A DNA stretch of 64,000 nucleotides from Salinibacterium sp. UTAS2018 (GTDB lineage Bacteria; Actinomycetota; Actinomycetes; Actinomycetales; Microbacteriaceae). Under the pieces are notes generated by a model, which was given only the letters and a program-made list of their open reading frames with translations, did not search any database and was not told the DNA's origin. The stretch spans positions 2,604,001 through 2,668,000 of the forward strand of contig NZ_CP035375.1 of assembly GCF_004118935.1 (NCBI RefSeq). Reading direction: 5' to 3'. The position numbers and the translations under genes were made by a program. Below, in pieces: positions 53,862 to 63,271 of this stretch (positions are counted from its first letter, which is position 1; each line of letters starts with the position of its first letter).

Positions 53862-55379
53862 ATGACACAGTACATACTGTCGATTGACCAAGGAACGACG
53901 AGCTCGCGCTCGATCATCTTTGATCACGACGCGCGTATCGTTTCGAGCGGTCAGCTTGAGCACGAACAGATTTTTCCTCGAGCCGGCTGGGTCGAACACG
54001 ACCCGATGGAGATCTGGGACAACGTTCGGGAGACCGTGGGTCTCTCGCTCTCGCGGGCCAACCTGACTTATCAGGACATTGCCGCGGTTGGCATCACTAA
54101 CCAGCGCGAAACCACGGTGGTGTGGAACAAGATCACCGGCGTCCCGGTCACGAATGCCATCGTCTGGCAAGACACTCGCACCCAGCACATCATCACGGAG
54201 CTTGCAGGCAACGACGGCCTTGAGAAGTACAAGGCCATTACGGGCTTGCCACTCGCGCCGTACTTTGCGGGCCCGAAGGTCACGTGGATTCTGCGCTACA
54301 TCGATGGCGCCCAAGAGGCAGCGGACCGCGGCGAGCTACTGTTTGGAACGATCGACACCTGGTTGCTCTGGAACCTCACCGGTGGCATCGACGGGGGAGT
54401 GCACGCGACCGACGTGACCAACGCCTCCCGCACCATGCTCATGGATCTCGACACTCTCCAGTGGCGCGAAGATATCGCCGCAGACATGGGCATCCCGCTG
54501 TCGATGCTGCCCGAAATTCGCTCTTCCAGCGAGGTCTTTGGCCACTGTCGCGACCACGGCTCGCTCCCCGGAGTGCCCATCGCGGGCATCCTCGGCGACC
54601 AGCAAGCCGCGACGTTCGGCCAGGCCTGCTTCAGCGAAGGCATGGCGAAGAACACGTACGGCACCGGCAACTTCTTGCTGCTGAACACCGGTACGAAGCG
54701 TGTTCACAGCAACAACGGCCTGCTCACCACCGTCTGCTACAAGCTCGGTGACGCCGCTCCCGTGTACGCCCTCGAGGGATCGATCGCTGTCACTGGCTCG
54801 CTTATCCAGTGGCTGCGGGACAACCTCGGCATGTTCTCTGACGCTCCCGACGTTGAGCGCCTCGCTCTCGAAGTCGAAGACAACGGTGGTGCCTACTTTG
54901 TGCCGGCTTTCTCCGGACTTTTCGCCCCCTACTGGCGACCGGATGCTCGCGGAGCGCTGCTCGGCCTCACCCGTTACGTCACTAAGAACCACATCGCTCG
55001 TGCCGCCCTCGAAGCCACCGCGTACCAAACGCGCGAGGTTATGGACGCCATGAACGCGGATGCCGGAGTCGACCTTGCGGAACTCCGCGTCGATGGCGGC
55101 ATGGTGGTCAACGAACTTCTCATGCAGTTTCAGGCAGACCAGCTGGGCGTGGATGTCATCCGCCCCCGCATCACCGAAACGACTGCTCTCGGAGCCGCCT
55201 TTGCGGCCGGGATCGCGATCGGTTTCTGGGAGAGCGAGCACGACGTGCTGTCGACCTGGAATGAAGACAAGAGGTGGAAGCCGCAGATGGCTCGCCTCGA
55301 GAGAGATCAGCTTTACCGCAACTGGAAAAAGGCGGTAACCAAGACCATGGGCTGGGTTGATGAGGACGTGGAGACCTAA
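53862..55379 (+). CDS. glpK: Glycerol kinase
   Basis: The 505-residue FGGY-family kinase phosphorylates glycerol with ATP. It starts with [17 protein letters not shown]; the substrate block is [13 protein letters not shown] and the nucleotide-site block is [37 protein letters not shown] is diagnostic. It lies 68 bases after glpD. GGAG lies 11 bases before the ATG. A small inverted repeat (GAACGTG ... CACGTTC, 55401-55422) follows. Confidence 0.97.
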   Translation: MTQYILSIDQGTTSSRSIIFDHDARIVSSGQLEHEQIFPRAGWVEHDPMEIWDNVRETVGLSLSRANLTYQDIAAVGITNQRETTVVWNKITGVPVTNAIVWQDTRTQHIITELAGNDGLEKYKAITGLPLAPYFAGPKVTWILRYIDGAQEAADRGELLFGTIDTWLLWNLTGGIDGGVHATDVTNASRTMLMDLDTLQWREDIAADMGIPLSMLPEIRSSSEVFGHCRDHGSLPGVPIAGILGDQQAATFGQACFSEGMAKNTYGTGNFLLLNTGTKRVHSNNGLLTTVCYKLGDAAPVYALEGSIAVTGSLIQWLRDNLGMFSDAPDVERLALEVEDNGGAYFVPAFSGLFAPYWRPDARGALLGLTRYVTKNHIARAALEATAYQTREVMDAMNADAGVDLAELRVDGGMVVNELLMQFQADQLGVDVIRPRITETTALGAAFAAGIAIGFWESEHDVLSTWNEDKRWKPQMARLERDQLYRNWKKAVTKTMGWVDEDVET

Positions 55380-55465
55380 TCTGCCTGTTTTACCCATGAC
55401 GAACGTGCTGTCAGTCACGTTCATAACCACACAGCAATCGATACCCACGAAGGGGTAGGGAATCA

Positions 55466-57319
55466 ATGAAAACCTCGTTAGTAAAGAGGAACAGCTTCTG
55501 GCTCGTTCTCTCGCTAGTCATGATGTTGGTCACATCCATCGGTGCGTCCATCGTTCAAACCGGTGCAGGCTCAATCAGCGTGAAGGACATGCGCTGGGAG
55601 ACCTCATCGGGTCAGATGATGAGCGCGCTGCTCTTCAAGCCTGACACCGCAACCGTCGACAACAAGGCTCCGGTCATCGTGGTGAGCCACGGTTGGTGGA
55701 ACAACCGCGAAATGCAAGACGCCAACTACGTTGAGCTTGCACGTCGCGGCTACGTTGTTGTGTCGATCGACATGTACGGTCACGGCAACTCCTCGCCGCT
55801 GCTGACGGACAACTTGACGCTCGGTGGAACCGGTATGTACGACGCTGTCAAGCTCGTCGCCGACTTCCCCTACGTCGACACCGACAAGATTGGTGTGAGC
55901 GGTCACTCGAACGGTGCGCGCGCCGCAAACTTCTCGACCGTGCTCGACAACGCCGCTGATGAACAGCTCATCTCGGCAATCTTGCTCGTCGACAACGACG
56001 CTGTCTACACGGATGCCGAAGCTGAGAACGCGTACTTCAACCTCTACGGTGCCCGCGATGTCGGAATCGTTGCTGACCAGTACGACGAGTTCTTCTTCCG
56101 TAGCTACAGCGCCGAGGGCGAAGTTCTCACCCCGCCGCGTGACTACATCGGAACCCCGAACGCCCAGTCGTTCCTCCACTTCGGTGCAAACCCTGAAGAC
56201 GTGTCGTCTGATGTTCGCGGCGCGAGTGAGTTCTTCACCGACTCGGTCGATGGCCAGGACGCCCTGCGCGTTGTGTACACGCCGGCAGAGAACCACCCGT
56301 GGGGAACCATCTCCAAGACGACCGTTGCTAGCCAGATCGAGTTCTTCCAAGAAGCGTTTGGTGCTCCCAACGAGATCGCAGCAGGCTCGCAGGTGTGGCA
56401 GGTCAAGGAGACCTTCACGCTCTTCGGTCTGATCGGCTTTGGAATCTTCCTGCTCGCCTTCACGCGCGCCATGTTGTCGACCCGTGCTTTCGCTGGTCTG
56501 CGCGCTCCGGCTGCTGCCGTTGTTCCGGCTACCCGCAAGGGACTCGCCTGGTTCTGGGGCGGACTGGTTGTTTCGGCAATCATCTCCGGTTGGAGCTGGT
56601 TGATCCTTGCTAACACCCCGTGGGTGGGAGCGATCGCGTTCAACGCTGTTCCGTTCTTCATGCCTCAGGGCGCCGTGTTCTTCGTAGCCTTCTGGGCCGC
56701 GGTCAACGCGATCGCTGCGATCATCATCATGACGATCTCCTACCTCGTCTTCGGACGCAAGAACGGTCTCGACCTTCGCGCATCCGGAGTTCTGCCGGGC
56801 TGGAAGAAGTTCTTCCACGGAATCGGTCTGGCCTTGGTCGTTGTTGTATCGGCCTACGCGATCGTCTTCGTGCTCGACTACTTCTTCAAGACGGACTTCC
56901 GCTGGTGGGTCATCGCTGTCAAGGCGTTCACGCCGGACAAGGTCGGCATTGCGCTCATGTACCTGCCGCTCTTCGCGATCTACTTCGTGGCGAACTCGGT
57001 TGCGGTCAACGCCTTCAACCGCTTCTCCATCCGCGGTAAGGAATGGATCAACACGGCACTGCTCGCGTTCTTCAACGCTCTGGCGCCCATCGTTCTCGTC
57101 ATCGCTCAGTACACCAACTTCTTCACCACGGGGTACACGATCGACGGCTTCGGCGGAATCTTCAGCATCTGGCTGTACCCGGTCATCGTCATCTTGGCCG
57201 TCACCGCAGTTATCTCGCGCAAGATCTACCGTGAGACGAACAACCCGTACATCGCCGGCTTCATCAACGCGGCAATCGTTACCCTCATCTCGGTAACGAA
57301 CACGCTCACCGCAGCGTAA
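55466..57319 (+). CDS. Alpha/beta hydrolase fused to a C-terminal multi-span membrane domain
   Basis: The 617-residue protein has an N-terminal signal anchor (about 12-30), then an alpha/beta hydrolase domain: oxyanion HGWWNN (about 75-80), nucleophile elbow GHSNG with Ser148, and a candidate catalytic His in ENHPWG. From about residue 315 the chain holds roughly eight membrane helices with Phe/Trp-rich loops. The substrate is unknown; an ester or lipid at the membrane is plausible. GGGTAGGGA precedes the ATG. It stands alone, ending at a strong terminator. Confidence 0.82.
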   Translation: MKTSLVKRNSFWLVLSLVMMLVTSIGASIVQTGAGSISVKDMRWETSSGQMMSALLFKPDTATVDNKAPVIVVSHGWWNNREMQDANYVELARRGYVVVSIDMYGHGNSSPLLTDNLTLGGTGMYDAVKLVADFPYVDTDKIGVSGHSNGARAANFSTVLDNAADEQLISAILLVDNDAVYTDAEAENAYFNLYGARDVGIVADQYDEFFFRSYSAEGEVLTPPRDYIGTPNAQSFLHFGANPEDVSSDVRGASEFFTDSVDGQDALRVVYTPAENHPWGTISKTTVASQIEFFQEAFGAPNEIAAGSQVWQVKETFTLFGLIGFGIFLLAFTRAMLSTRAFAGLRAPAAAVVPATRKGLAWFWGGLVVSAIISGWSWLILANTPWVGAIAFNAVPFFMPQGAVFFVAFWAAVNAIAAIIIMTISYLVFGRKNGLDLRASGVLPGWKKFFHGIGLALVVVVSAYAIVFVLDYFFKTDFRWWVIAVKAFTPDKVGIALMYLPLFAIYFVANSVAVNAFNRFSIRGKEWINTALLAFFNALAPIVLVIAQYTNFFTTGYTIDGFGGIFSIWLYPVIVILAVTAVISRKIYRETNNPYIAGFINAAIVTLISVTNTLTAA

Positions 57320-57352
57320 GTACACCCTCTCCGATCAGCTGATCGGCTCCAG

Positions 57353-57386
57353 CAGCGCCCCGGTCACCATCTTGACCGGGGCGCTG
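57353..57386 (+). terminator. Strong Rho-independent terminator
   Basis: Perfect 14-bp arms CAGCGCCCCGGTCA and TGACCGGGGCGCTG enclose 6 bases and are followed by TTGTGTG. A 12-bp palindrome GATCAGCTGATC (57333-57344) lies just before. It ends the hydrolase-membrane gene. Confidence 0.85.
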
Positions 57387-57485
57387 TTGTGTGCGGAGCC
57401 CGCATGCGCGTGGGACAAATACGGGCGGTGCGGCATCCGCTATTTCGGCGGGCGATGCTCGGTCGCCCGTCGAAAGCCAGGGGGC

Positions 57486-59801
57486 TTAGGTGACGACGGT
57501 GATATCGACGTTTCGGCTGTCGTCCGTCGTTACGGTATGAACCGGCCCCGTGATGGTGACCGTTCCGAGCGGCTCCGCTTCGGTCTCGCAATCGCTGCCG
57601 AGCCACAGCCGCACGTCGCCAGGTTCGACGATGCGCGTCAGGCTGCGGTCGCTGAACGCGATACGCGTGGTCGGGATGCTCATCGCGAGAGTGCGCGATT
57701 CTCCCGGCTGCAGCGTCACTCGCGTGAACGCCACCAACTGACGCGTGGGCCGGGTAACAGAGCTCACGACATCATTGGCGTACACCTGAACGACCTCGTC
57801 ACCTTCGAGCGTGCCCGTGTTGGTTACGGTGAGGTGGATGTCGAACCTACCGTCGGCAGCAATCGTCTCCGAGGCGATGCCCGCATCCGAATAGCGGAAG
57901 CTCGTGTAGCTGAGCCCGAAGCCGAAGGGGAAGGCGGGAGCCGTCGTGAGGTTGGATACTTCGCTCGGTTCGCCGAGGCGCGGGTGAAGGTACGAGTACG
58001 GTTGCGACCCTGCTGAGCGGGGCACCGAAACGGCGAGTCGGCCTGAGGGATTGATGCGACCGGCGATCGCACCGCTCATTGCCGCGGCCCCCTCTTCGCC
58101 GGGGAAGAACGCTTGAACGATGGCGGCGCCGCGAGCAGCAGCCCAGTCGATGGCATAGGGGCGTCCGGAAATGACTACGAGTACGACCGGGGTTCCGGTG
58201 TCGAGCACTGCTTCGACGAGCTGGCGTTGAACGCCGGGAAGCTCGAGCGAGTCGCGGTCGCAGCCTTCACCTGAAGTGCCGCGGCCAAAGAGACCGGCGT
58301 GGTCGCCGACGGCAATGACGGCAACCTCTGCAGTGGTGGCCAGCTTTACCGCCTCCGCAATTTTCGAGGTGTCGTCGTCGTCCACAGCGCAGCCCTGCGC
58401 GTAGCCAAGCACCCCGCTGAAATCGTGGCTGAGGCTCTCGAACAGAGTCTCGACTTCAATGCCCATGGCGACATCCGGATGTTGCCCGAGCACGTGATTG
58501 GTGAAGGAGTAGCAGCCGAAGAGGGCAGCGGTGCGGTGCGCGTTGGGGCCCACAACAGCAATCCGAGCGTCCGGAGCCAACGGCAGAATGCCCCCGTTGC
58601 TCAACAGCGTGATTGACTTTTCGGCGATGGCCGCGGCGATCGCGCGGTGCTGCGGGGGATCGAGATCGATCTCGTCGTCAGTGGCATCTACCGAGAAAGC
58701 AGCCGATTCGGGGTCAAGCAAGCCGAGCTGTTGCTTCTGTGTGAGCACCCGGCGCAGAGCCCGATCGACGAGCGCAATGTCGACCTCTCCGTTGTGGACC
58801 TTCGCAGCGAGCGGTGCCAAGTAGGCCTTACCCGTGGGTAACTCGACATCGACGCCCGCGGTCAAGGCTTGAGCGGCCGCATCACCCAGATCGCTGGCAA
58901 CCTGATGCAGCGATTCAAGAAAAGCGACGCCGAAGTAATCGGCGACGACGGTTCCTTCGAAGCCCCAGCGATCGCGCAAAAGGTCAGTCAACAGGGTGGG
59001 GTCGGATGCAACGGGAACGCCGTCAATTTCGGCGTACGAGTGCATGACCGAGCCCACGCCCGCATCCAGCACCGCCATCTCAAAGGGAACAAGCAGCACG
59101 TCGGCCACTTCGCGCGGGCCGGCATGCACGGGAGCCAGGTTGCGCCCCGCTCGCGAGTTCGAGTACCCGACGAAGTGCTTGAGGGTGGCGATGACGCCCG
59201 TGGATTGCAGTCCACGGACGTAGGCAGAACCGAGTTCCCCAACGACGAAAGGGTCTTCGGCAATGCACTCTTCGACCCGGCCCCAGCGCACGTCGCGGAT
59301 AACATCGAGCACGGGAGCGAGGCCCTGGTGAACCCCGAGCTTGGCCATACTCTCGCCGATCGCGTGCCCCATCTCTTCGATGAGGGCCGGATCAAACGTT
59401 GCGCCCCACGCCAAGGGAGTGGGGAACGTGGTCGCTTGCCACGCCGCCAAACCGGTGAGGCACTCTTCGTGGGCAATCGCTGGGATTCCCAGCCGAGTGT
59501 TGTCACGCAACCACCGTTGGGTGCGGCCCAACGCGGAGCGACCGGCGGCAGGGCTGACCGGAACCGTACCGAACACCCGAGTGAGGTGACCGAGTCCGTT
59601 CTTCGAGAATTCGTTGAAGTCGTCGACGCCGTCTTCCTGTGCACTCTGCATCGGAGCGACACTCTCGCCGTCGACGCCCGCGCCCACCCAAATGCCGACG
59701 AGCTGGGCGAGCTTTTCTTCGAGGGTCATCTGCGCGATGAGATTCTCGACCTGATCGTTGGTTTCGCTGGCGTCAGCGGGCGTGGTGATAGAGAGAGTCA
59801 T
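57486..59801 (-). CDS. GH3 family beta-glucosidase (or related beta-glycosidase)
   Basis: The 771-residue enzyme has the GH3 N-terminal barrel (LKHFVGY with Lys208-His209; nucleophile Asp288 in GTVVADYFG), the alpha/beta sandwich (VVLVVISGRPYAIDW) and a C-terminal fibronectin III-like domain (FPFGFGLSYTSFRYS; VVQVYANDV). No signal peptide is seen, so it acts on imported di- or oligosaccharides. The binding-protein, permease and LacI genes next to it support a beta-glucoside locus. Exact specificity (glucose or xylose) is open. Confidence 0.93.
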   Translation of the reverse strand: MTLSITTPADASETNDQVENLIAQMTLEEKLAQLVGIWVGAGVDGESVAPMQSAQEDGVDDFNEFSKNGLGHLTRVFGTVPVSPAAGRSALGRTQRWLRDNTRLGIPAIAHEECLTGLAAWQATTFPTPLAWGATFDPALIEEMGHAIGESMAKLGVHQGLAPVLDVIRDVRWGRVEECIAEDPFVVGELGSAYVRGLQSTGVIATLKHFVGYSNSRAGRNLAPVHAGPREVADVLLVPFEMAVLDAGVGSVMHSYAEIDGVPVASDPTLLTDLLRDRWGFEGTVVADYFGVAFLESLHQVASDLGDAAAQALTAGVDVELPTGKAYLAPLAAKVHNGEVDIALVDRALRRVLTQKQQLGLLDPESAAFSVDATDDEIDLDPPQHRAIAAAIAEKSITLLSNGGILPLAPDARIAVVGPNAHRTAALFGCYSFTNHVLGQHPDVAMGIEVETLFESLSHDFSGVLGYAQGCAVDDDDTSKIAEAVKLATTAEVAVIAVGDHAGLFGRGTSGEGCDRDSLELPGVQRQLVEAVLDTGTPVVLVVISGRPYAIDWAAARGAAIVQAFFPGEEGAAAMSGAIAGRINPSGRLAVSVPRSAGSQPYSYLHPRLGEPSEVSNLTTAPAFPFGFGLSYTSFRYSDAGIASETIAADGRFDIHLTVTNTGTLEGDEVVQVYANDVVSSVTRPTRQLVAFTRVTLQPGESRTLAMSIPTTRIAFSDRSLTRIVEPGDVRLWLGSDCETEAEPLGTVTITGPVHTVTTDDSRNVDITVVT

Positions 59802-59851
59802 GGTTTCTTTCTGGGGTGGAAGCGTGGGGGTGGCGTCGACAGGGAGGGTGA

Positions 59852-60733
59852 TTACCCCTTGAAGGCGCCATCCATGACGCCGGCAACCATCTTGCGGCCG
59901 ACGAAGATGAAGAGGATTAGCAGCGGAATCGTTGCGAGGAACGATCCCGACATCGCGAGACCGTAGTCAACGAAGTACTGCCGCTGCAGAGCCTTGATGG
60001 CCAATTGCACCGTGTAGTTTTCGGGCGACTGAATCACAATGAGCGGCCAAAGGAAGTCATTCCAGGCGGTGACGAACGCGAGGAGTCCGAGCACGAATCC
60101 AGCGGAGCGCACGAGGGGGAAGGCGATGCGCCAATAGATCTGCCAGGTGCTGCAACCGTCGATTCTCGCCGCCTGCATGAGTTCGTTGTTGAGAACGGTC
60201 GAGAGGTGCTGGCGCATCCAGAAGATACCGAAGGCGCTGGCCATTCCCGGCACGATGAGCGCCTGCAGAGTATCGATCCACTCAAGGTTCGACATGATCA
60301 TGTAGAGCGGGATTACGGCGAGCTGGGTGGGAACCATCATGGTGATGAGAACGACGATGAAGAGTGGGTCGCGCCCGCGAAACTCCAACTTTGCGAAAGC
60401 GAATCCGGCCAGAGTGCACAAGATCATTTGAGAAATTGCGATGCTGCCGGCAACGATGAACGAGTTCAGCAGGCTCTGCACGAACGGCACGGTGGTGAAG
60501 ACCTGCTCCGCTAGAACGAAAAAGTTGCCGCCGGGCACGATAGTCGGAGGCGTTTGGGATACCGCAGCGGAATCGTTCGTCGAGACGACGAACATCCAAT
60601 AGAGCGGAAATGCGCTCAAGAGTACCGAGCCAAAGAGGAACGCATAGGTCCACCAGCGCACGCGACCGGCGAAAGCACGTTTGAGGGGGCGATGTGGAGT
60701 GGTGGCGACAGAGTCGGGGGTGGAAGTAGTCAT
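59852..60733 (-). CDS. Sugar ABC transporter permease (MalG-like)
   Basis: The 293-residue protein has six membrane spans and the cytoplasmic EAA loop (ELMQAARIDGCSTWQIYWRIAFPLVRS, in parts) that docks the ATPase. It pairs with the permease gene 10 bases upstream. AAGGA lies before its ATG. No ATPase gene is in the cluster, which is usual for actinobacterial sugar importers served by a shared MsiK-type ATPase. Confidence 0.94.
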   Translation of the reverse strand: MTTSTPDSVATTPHRPLKRAFAGRVRWWTYAFLFGSVLLSAFPLYWMFVVSTNDSAAVSQTPPTIVPGGNFFVLAEQVFTTVPFVQSLLNSFIVAGSIAISQMILCTLAGFAFAKLEFRGRDPLFIVVLITMMVPTQLAVIPLYMIMSNLEWIDTLQALIVPGMASAFGIFWMRQHLSTVLNNELMQAARIDGCSTWQIYWRIAFPLVRSAGFVLGLLAFVTAWNDFLWPLIVIQSPENYTVQLAIKALQRQYFVDYGLAMSGSFLATIPLLILFIFVGRKMVAGVMDGAFKG

Positions 60734-60743
60734 GATGGCGTCC

Positions 60744-61724
60744 TTATTCGTCTGAGGTGATGCGACGAGAGAGCAGATAGTTGATGACAGAGAACACGAC
60801 GATCAGGGCGAACAATGTCACACCGATTGCGGAGCCATAGCCGAACTGGAAGTTGCCGAACCCTTGCTCGTACATGAACAGGCTGAGGGTCTGGAACTGG
60901 CGACCGGCACCGCCCGTGAGGCCGGGAGCGGAGAGCAGCAGAGGCTCAGTGAAGACCTGAAGTCCACCAATCGTTGAGACGATGATGGTGAAGATGATGA
61001 CCGGACGAAGCGACGGAATCGTCACATAGAAGAACTGCTTGAACCCTCCAGCACCATCGATGGCGGCAGCCTCATAGATGTCCTTCGGGATCGCTTGGAG
61101 CGCCGCCAAGTAGATCAGAGTGTTGTACCCGAACCAACGCCAGAGCACCATGGTCGAGACCATGATGTGGCTCGCAAAGGTATTCGCGGCGAAGTCAATG
61201 GATTGAACGCCGAAGAGGTTGAGGAAGCTGTTGATGAGGCCGTAGTCGCGACCAAAGAGCGACGCGAAAACGATCGTTGTCGCCACAACCGAGGTGATGT
61301 ACGGAACGAGCATCGTCATCCGGAACAGGTTGGCGAACTTCAATCGAACGTTGTTGAGTAGCTGAGCAAGGAAGAGGGCGAGCAGCAGCTGCGGAACAGT
61401 CGAGAGAATCCAGATGCTGAAGGTGTTGCGCATCGCGTTCCAGAAACGCTCGTCGCCGTAGAGGGTGACGAAGTTATCCAGGCCGATGAACGTCTGGCCG
61501 CCGATCGGGTTCCAGTCGAAGAGAGCGACATAGAACGTGAAGACGGTGGGGAATAGGCCGAACACTGCGAAGAGCGCGAAGAATGGCGCAATGTACATGT
61601 ACGGGGCAAAAGCATCCATGCGCGTCGCCGACTTGATGCGACGGCGAGGCTTGAGACCGGTGCTCTTGGTGCTCTTGGGGCGCTGAGGCGCGGGGGCAGA
61701 ACGGGGAGGGGCAGACAGAACCAT
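60744..61724 (-). CDS. Sugar ABC transporter permease (MalF-like)
   Basis: The 326-residue protein has a basic, Pro-rich N-terminus of about 35 residues, six membrane spans and the EAA loop (DIYEAAAIDGAGGFKQFFYVTIPSLRPV, in parts). AAGGAG lies 6 bases before the ATG. It follows the binding-protein gene and precedes the MalG-like permease in one operon. Confidence 0.94.
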   Translation of the reverse strand: MVLSAPPRSAPAPQRPKSTKSTGLKPRRRIKSATRMDAFAPYMYIAPFFALFAVFGLFPTVFTFYVALFDWNPIGGQTFIGLDNFVTLYGDERFWNAMRNTFSIWILSTVPQLLLALFLAQLLNNVRLKFANLFRMTMLVPYITSVVATTIVFASLFGRDYGLINSFLNLFGVQSIDFAANTFASHIMVSTMVLWRWFGYNTLIYLAALQAIPKDIYEAAAIDGAGGFKQFFYVTIPSLRPVIIFTIIVSTIGGLQVFTEPLLLSAPGLTGGAGRQFQTLSLFMYEQGFGNFQFGYGSAIGVTLFALIVVFSVINYLLSRRITSDE

Positions 61725-61788
61725 GGCGAACTCCTTGACAGGGGATGGGAAGGGGCGGGCCCACGAGAGTGAGCCCGCCCCGGGAGCA

Positions 61789-63060
61789 CTAGCCGCCTAG
61801 GGCAGTCTTAACATTCTTGAGTGCGTTGGACCAGGCATCGGCCGCAGGTTCTTCACCGTTCTCGACCTGCGAGAGCGAGTTCAAGATCGCGGTGTCGATG
61901 ATGCGCTGCTGCGGACCTTCGAAGATCGGCTCGATGGATTCCACGCTGTTGGCGTAGATCGGTCCGACGGGGGCATCGTTGAAGAACTCACTGGTGAAGT
62001 TCTGGATGTCAGGGGTGTCGTAAAGTTCCGGGGTCGACGGGAAATTGCCGTGGGCCTGGAAGATCTCGAGCTGACGCTCCGGCGACATGAGCCACTCGAT
62101 GAAGGCGAATGCCTCTTCGGGGTGGTCCGACTTAGCGGGGATAGCGAGCTGACTACCGCCCCAGTTGCCGGCGTTCTCGGGAACCGCTGCGATATCCCAC
62201 TTTCCTGAGGTGTCTGGCGCCTGCTGAGAAATGTAGGTCATCATCCACGCTGGAGCGGCGAGCACGGCGAAGTCACCGTTGTTCATGCCAGCGTTCCACG
62301 CTTCACTCCATGATGGGGTGCGCGAGCTGATGTCCGAATCGATAGCCTCGAGCGCATAGCCAAACGCCTCTTGCACGTCAGGGTTGCTGTCGTAGATGAG
62401 GTCGTCGTCGCCACCGGCGCCGTAGTACATTTCGCTGCCCTGGCGCACCGCGGGGTTGAAGATCGCGCTGTTAACGTTGTCGATCATGCCCTTGCCGGTG
62501 GCTGCGCGGTACTCTGCGCCGACCTCGATGAAGTCGTCCCACGTGGGCCAGAGTGCACTGACTTCGTCACGGTCGCTGGGGAGCCCGGCAGCTTCGAAGA
62601 GGTCGGTGCGGTAGGCCATTGCGAGCCCGCCCACGTCGGTCGGGATGCCGACTACCGATCCGTCAGCGGCAACGCCCTGAGACCAGCGCCAGTCGAGAAA
62701 GCTGCTTTCGATGTCGTCTGAGCCGAGAGTACGCAGATCGACGAAGTTTTGCGGCTGAGCCTTGAACTGAGACATATAGCCGACTTCGATCGCCGCTACG
62801 TCTGGTCCCTTGCCGCCGGCGAGGGCGGTGGTCAGTGCCTGAGCTTGCTCGTCAGATCCTCCGGCATTGGTGACCTTGAGGATGATGTTGGGGTTTTCTT
62901 CTTGGTACGTTGCGAATGCTTCGTCGAGGCCCATGCCACCGAAGGTCCAGACGTCGAGTGTGATCTTTCCGTCGGTGTCACCTCCGCCCGAGCATCCGGC
63001 GAGAAGCGCGAGAGCTGCGGCTCCGGCGATCACTGATTTGGCAAATTTTTTCGCTGTCAT
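61789..63060 (-). CDS. Sugar ABC transporter substrate-binding lipoprotein
   Basis: The 423-residue protein has a lipoprotein signal (AALALLAGCSGGGD) and an extracellular-solute-binding family 1 fold (WTFGGMGLDEAFATYQEENPNI; WSEAWNAGMNNGDFAVLAAPAWM, in parts). The frame opens at 63222, but the ATG at 63060 follows GGAGG at 5 bases and begins the signal peptide. It is first in the operon, divergent from the LacI gene, with a palindromic operator between. Confidence 0.93.
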   Translation of the reverse strand: MTAKKFAKSVIAGAAALALLAGCSGGGDTDGKITLDVWTFGGMGLDEAFATYQEENPNIILKVTNAGGSDEQAQALTTALAGGKGPDVAAIEVGYMSQFKAQPQNFVDLRTLGSDDIESSFLDWRWSQGVAADGSVVGIPTDVGGLAMAYRTDLFEAAGLPSDRDEVSALWPTWDDFIEVGAEYRAATGKGMIDNVNSAIFNPAVRQGSEMYYGAGGDDDLIYDSNPDVQEAFGYALEAIDSDISSRTPSWSEAWNAGMNNGDFAVLAAPAWMMTYISQQAPDTSGKWDIAAVPENAGNWGGSQLAIPAKSDHPEEAFAFIEWLMSPERQLEIFQAHGNFPSTPELYDTPDIQNFTSEFFNDAPVGPIYANSVESIEPIFEGPQQRIIDTAILNSLSQVENGEEPAADAWSNALKNVKTALGG

Positions 63061-63135
63061 TGCGTCCTCCACATTGAGGTGTGATTGGGAATTACGGGGG
63101 CATTCGTCTCGGAGGCGATCGTCGAGGTTGGGTCG

Positions 63136-63149
63136 AGGAAGCGCTTCCT
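63136..63149. promoter_or_regulatory. LacI-family operator: AGGAAGCGCTTCCT
   Basis: This is a perfect 14-bp palindrome with the central GCGC typical of LacI-family sites. It lies about 76 bases before the binding-protein ATG and resembles CelR-type operators of other actinobacteria. Confidence 0.75.
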
Positions 63150-63198
63150 TGATGAAGTAGTGCAACCGTATAGGCTTATGTCGGGAATCACAACAAAA

Positions 63199-63212
63199 AG
63201 ATTGCGCTTCCC
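63199..63212. promoter_or_regulatory. Second, degenerate LacI-family operator half-site
   Basis: AGATTGCGCTTCCC keeps the right half of the palindrome at 63136-63149. It lies nearer the regulator gene and could allow looping or autoregulation. Confidence 0.45.
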
Positions 63213-63271
63213 TAAAACTCATACTTTTACGCGTTGCGGATTCCTCGAACTACGACCACGCAGGGGATGAT

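Noticed and set aside
55401..55422. GAACGTG ... CACGTTC as a terminator for glpK
   Set aside because: The stem is only 7 bp with no T tract; it could equally be a protein site, so it was not listed as a terminator.
55604..57325. 573-codon open frame opposite the hydrolase-membrane gene
   Set aside because: The charged, repetitive translation mirrors the hydrophobic codons of the real gene; no domain is seen.
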